A DNA stretch of 7,334 nucleotides, from positions 1-7,334 of the forward strand of contig DOTU01000241.1 of the NCBI GenBank assembly GCA_003520965.1, given 5' to 3'. The translations under genes were made by a program, and so were the position numbers. This DNA is from Candidatus Zixiibacteriota bacterium (GTDB lineage Bacteria; Zixibacteria; MSB-5A5; UBA10806). The notes under the pieces are model-generated. The model was given only the letters and a program-made list of their open reading frames with translations, did no database searches and had not been told where the DNA came from. Within the stretch, counting starts at the first letter, position 1. Each line of letters starts with the position of its first letter. This document shows positions 5,933 to 7,334 of this stretch, piece after piece.

Positions 5933-7215
5933 TAAAAATAACTCGAATCTATTTTTACCGCCCTCATACCGATATCATGCCGATATTGCATGCCATCGAA
6001 AGTGATCTGCTGAATGGTTTCATAAACCTTACCGATAGCCCCTTTTAGCGTATGGTCAGTAGTGGTGACACCTAAAACTCGTCCGCCGTTGGTGACGATT
6101 TTGCCGTCCTTGCGTGTGGTTCCGGCGTGAAAAACAAAGTTGTCTTTGCCTTTGATATTCTCAAGGCCCTCTATTACGATGCCATTCTCATGCGTTTCCG
6201 GGTAGCCACGCGAGGCCAGAACTACACAAACGCATGATTGGTCTTTCCATTTGATCTCATCGATATTCAGGTAGCCGTCAGCAATATCAGAAAAGATCTC
6301 CACCAGATCTGTCTCTAACAACGGCAGAACGGCCTGGGTTTCGGGATCGCCGAAACGACAGTTGTATTCCAGCACCTTGGGGCCACGGTCGGTAACAATT
6401 ATTCCTGTATAAAGCACCCCTTTGTATAGCCGTCCCATTTCGGCAAGGCCAGAGACGGTTGGTTCGAGTATCTCCTCGGTGATTCGTTTCATCATCTTAT
6501 CTGAAATTACATGCGTAGGCGCGTAAGCTCCCATACCGCCGGTATTGGGGCCTTTATCGCTATCGAAAATTCGCTTATGATCCTGAGCCGAGACCATTGG
6601 AATTACCCGTTCTCCATCGGTAAGGGCCATGACAGTGACCTCTTCACCCTGGAGAAACTCCTCCACTAACAGCCTCTCCCCTGCCTGGCCGAATACTTTA
6701 TCGACCATAATATTCACAACTGACGCTTTAGCCTCTTCTGGAGAAGTTACGATAATAGTTCCCTTTCCAGCGGCCAAGCCATCGGCTTTAATAACCAGGG
6801 GATAGCTAACAGTCGAGACAAAATCAAGGGCATCCATGTGATTTGAAAATATCCTGCTACTCGCTGTAGGGATATGATAGCGTTGCATGAAGTCTTTGGC
6901 GAAAGCTTTCGAGCCTTCGATTTCCGCAGCCGCCTTATCGGGCCCGAAAATGCGCAAACCCTTCTGCTCAAAAATATCGACGATGCCAAGAGTTAATGGC
7001 AACTCCGGACCTACGACGGTCAGATCGATCTTTTTATCGGCGGCAAAATCCGCCAGAGCCGCGAGGTTATCTATCGGTATTGGAACTATCTCTGCGATTT
7101 GCGCGATGCCAGCGTTACCGGGCGCGCAATATATCTTCTCCACTCCCCGCGATTGCGAGAGTTTCCATACTAATGCGTGTTCCCGTCCACCCTTACCTAT
7201 TACCAGTATTTTCAT
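5932..7215 (-). CDS. purD: Phosphoribosylamine--glycine ligase (GAR synthetase)
   Basis: PurD joins glycine to 5-phosphoribosylamine using ATP, giving glycinamide ribonucleotide (GAR), the second step of purine synthesis. The 427-residue length is normal for a free-standing bacterial PurD. The N-terminal domain begins with GKGGREHAL (7-15). The ATP-grasp domain has KADGLAAGKGT (143-153), LLVEEFLQGEEVTV (182-195), DHKRIFDSDKGPNTGGMGAY (212-231, the PurD signature) and EYNCRFGDPET (283-293, magnesium and ATP contacts). The C-terminal domain ends at about 427. The first motif has lysine where serine is usual (GSGGREHAL), a mild change that should not abolish function. The ATG is well supported, with GGAGG three bases upstream. 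This is the first gene of the block, with promoter candidates just upstream, and its stop codon overlaps the purE start. Confidence 0.97.
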   Translation of the reverse strand: MKILVIGKGGREHALVWKLSQSRGVEKIYCAPGNAGIAQIAEIVPIPIDNLAALADFAADKKIDLTVVGPELPLTLGIVDIFEQKGLRIFGPDKAAAEIEGSKAFAKDFMQRYHIPTASSRIFSNHMDALDFVSTVSYPLVIKADGLAAGKGTIIVTSPEEAKASVVNIMVDKVFGQAGERLLVEEFLQGEEVTVMALTDGERVIPMVSAQDHKRIFDSDKGPNTGGMGAYAPTHVISDKMMKRITEEILEPTVSGLAEMGRLYKGVLYTGIIVTDRGPKVLEYNCRFGDPETQAVLPLLETDLVEIFSDIADGYLNIDEIKWKDQSCVCVVLASRGYPETHENGIVIEGLENIKGKDNFVFHAGTTRKDGKIVTNGGRVLGVTTTDHTLKGAIGKVYETIQQITFDGMQYRHDIGMRAVKIDSSYF

Positions 7216-7240
7216 ACGCCTCCGAGTTTAATCCTTATGT

Positions 7241-7267
7241 ATAATATAAAGATGAGGGATTTATCAA
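7241..7267 (-). promoter_or_regulatory. Candidate sigma70-like promoter for the purD operon (proximal)
   Basis: On the minus strand TTGATA (7267-7262, 5 of 6 consensus bases) is followed by TATTAT (7246-7241, 5 of 6) after 15 bases, or alternatively by TATACA (7243-7238) after 18 bases. Transcription would start about 20 bases before the purD ATG, leaving a very short leader with the GGAGG site and no room for a riboswitch. The position suits a promoter; the exact elements are inferred by consensus matching only. Confidence 0.5.
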
Positions 7268-7289
7268 TAGCTTTTTGAGGGTCAAGCTA
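7268..7289. repeat. Short inverted repeat next to the purD promoter
   Basis: TAGCTT (7268-7273) and AAGCTA (7284-7289) are perfect inverted arms around a 10-base centre. The repeat abuts the proximal -35 element (7262-7267) and lies just downstream of the distal -10 element, a usual place for a repressor or activator site. The match is short and could be chance. I do not recognise it as the E. coli PurR box. Confidence 0.3.
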
Positions 7290-7290
7290 G

Positions 7291-7320
7291 GATATACAAC
7301 CTAACTGCATTTATTGCCAA
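7291..7320 (-). promoter_or_regulatory. Second candidate promoter upstream of purD (distal)
   Basis: On the minus strand TTGGCA (7320-7315, 5 of 6 consensus bases) is followed after 18 bases by TATATC (7296-7291, 4 of 6). The start would fall near 7284, about 70 bases before the purD ATG. It is weaker than the proximal candidate. If both are real, the operon has tandem promoters. Confidence 0.3.
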
Positions 7321-7334
7321 TTAAACCGTTTGGA

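Noticed and set aside
7216..7240. A purine riboswitch in the purD leader
   Set aside because: The likely leader is only about 20 bases, and no conserved purine or PRPP aptamer core is visible.
6887..7244. Plus-strand open frames of 82 and 114 codons opposite the start of purD
   Set aside because: They overlap each other and purD in other frames, have no recognisable motif, and run through the purD promoter region.

Overview
This window reads as one piece of a bacterial chromosome of moderate GC content (judged by eye, not computed). Seven intact protein-coding genes all lie on the minus strand, packed head to tail. In the direction of transcription (from high to low coordinates) they are purD, purE, a lemA family gene, a cation diffusion facilitator (CDF) transporter gene, a GlmU-like nucleotidyltransferase/acyltransferase gene, a galT family gene and glgA. 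I see no RNA gene, mobile element, CRISPR array, phage gene or clearly broken gene.

First block, 7334 to 2788: about 120 bases of upstream DNA hold two sigma70-like promoter candidates. They are followed by purD (7215-5932), purE (5932-5468), lemA (5464-4904), the CDF gene (4901-4023) and the GlmU-like gene (4017-2788). Each junction is an overlap of one base or a gap of at most five bases, so these five genes are probably one transcript. PurD and PurE make purine precursors. The LemA and CDF proteins are membrane proteins. The GlmU-like protein belongs to cell-envelope amino-sugar supply. Their linkage looks like a compact housekeeping operon rather than one pathway.

Second block, 2787 to 1: a 170-base gap contains an interrupted inverted repeat and a possible promoter. 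The pair galT (2617-1604) and glgA (1583-90) follows, and both carry the same ribosome-binding context, GGAGG-ATTA-ATG. Just after glgA a strong intrinsic terminator (61-26) closes the unit. GlgA uses ADP-glucose to build glycogen. The GalT family protein has an H-S-H-S-Q active-site motif and a C-terminal GTGFYINP segment that, from memory, resemble plant ADP-glucose phosphorylase more than E. coli GalT. It may therefore act on the same ADP-glucose pool.

Organism: the GlmU-like protein is of the type known mainly from Bacteroidetes and relatives (the 'alternative GlmU' group), and Shine-Dalgarno sequences are strong where genes are not coupled. I lean towards a member or relative of the FCB group, possibly an uncultured lineage such as Zixibacteria, at low confidence. 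I found no wholly new system. The points most worth checking are the substrate of the GalT family enzyme, the Mn-type metal-site residues of the CDF transporter, and the chemistry of the GlmU-like protein.
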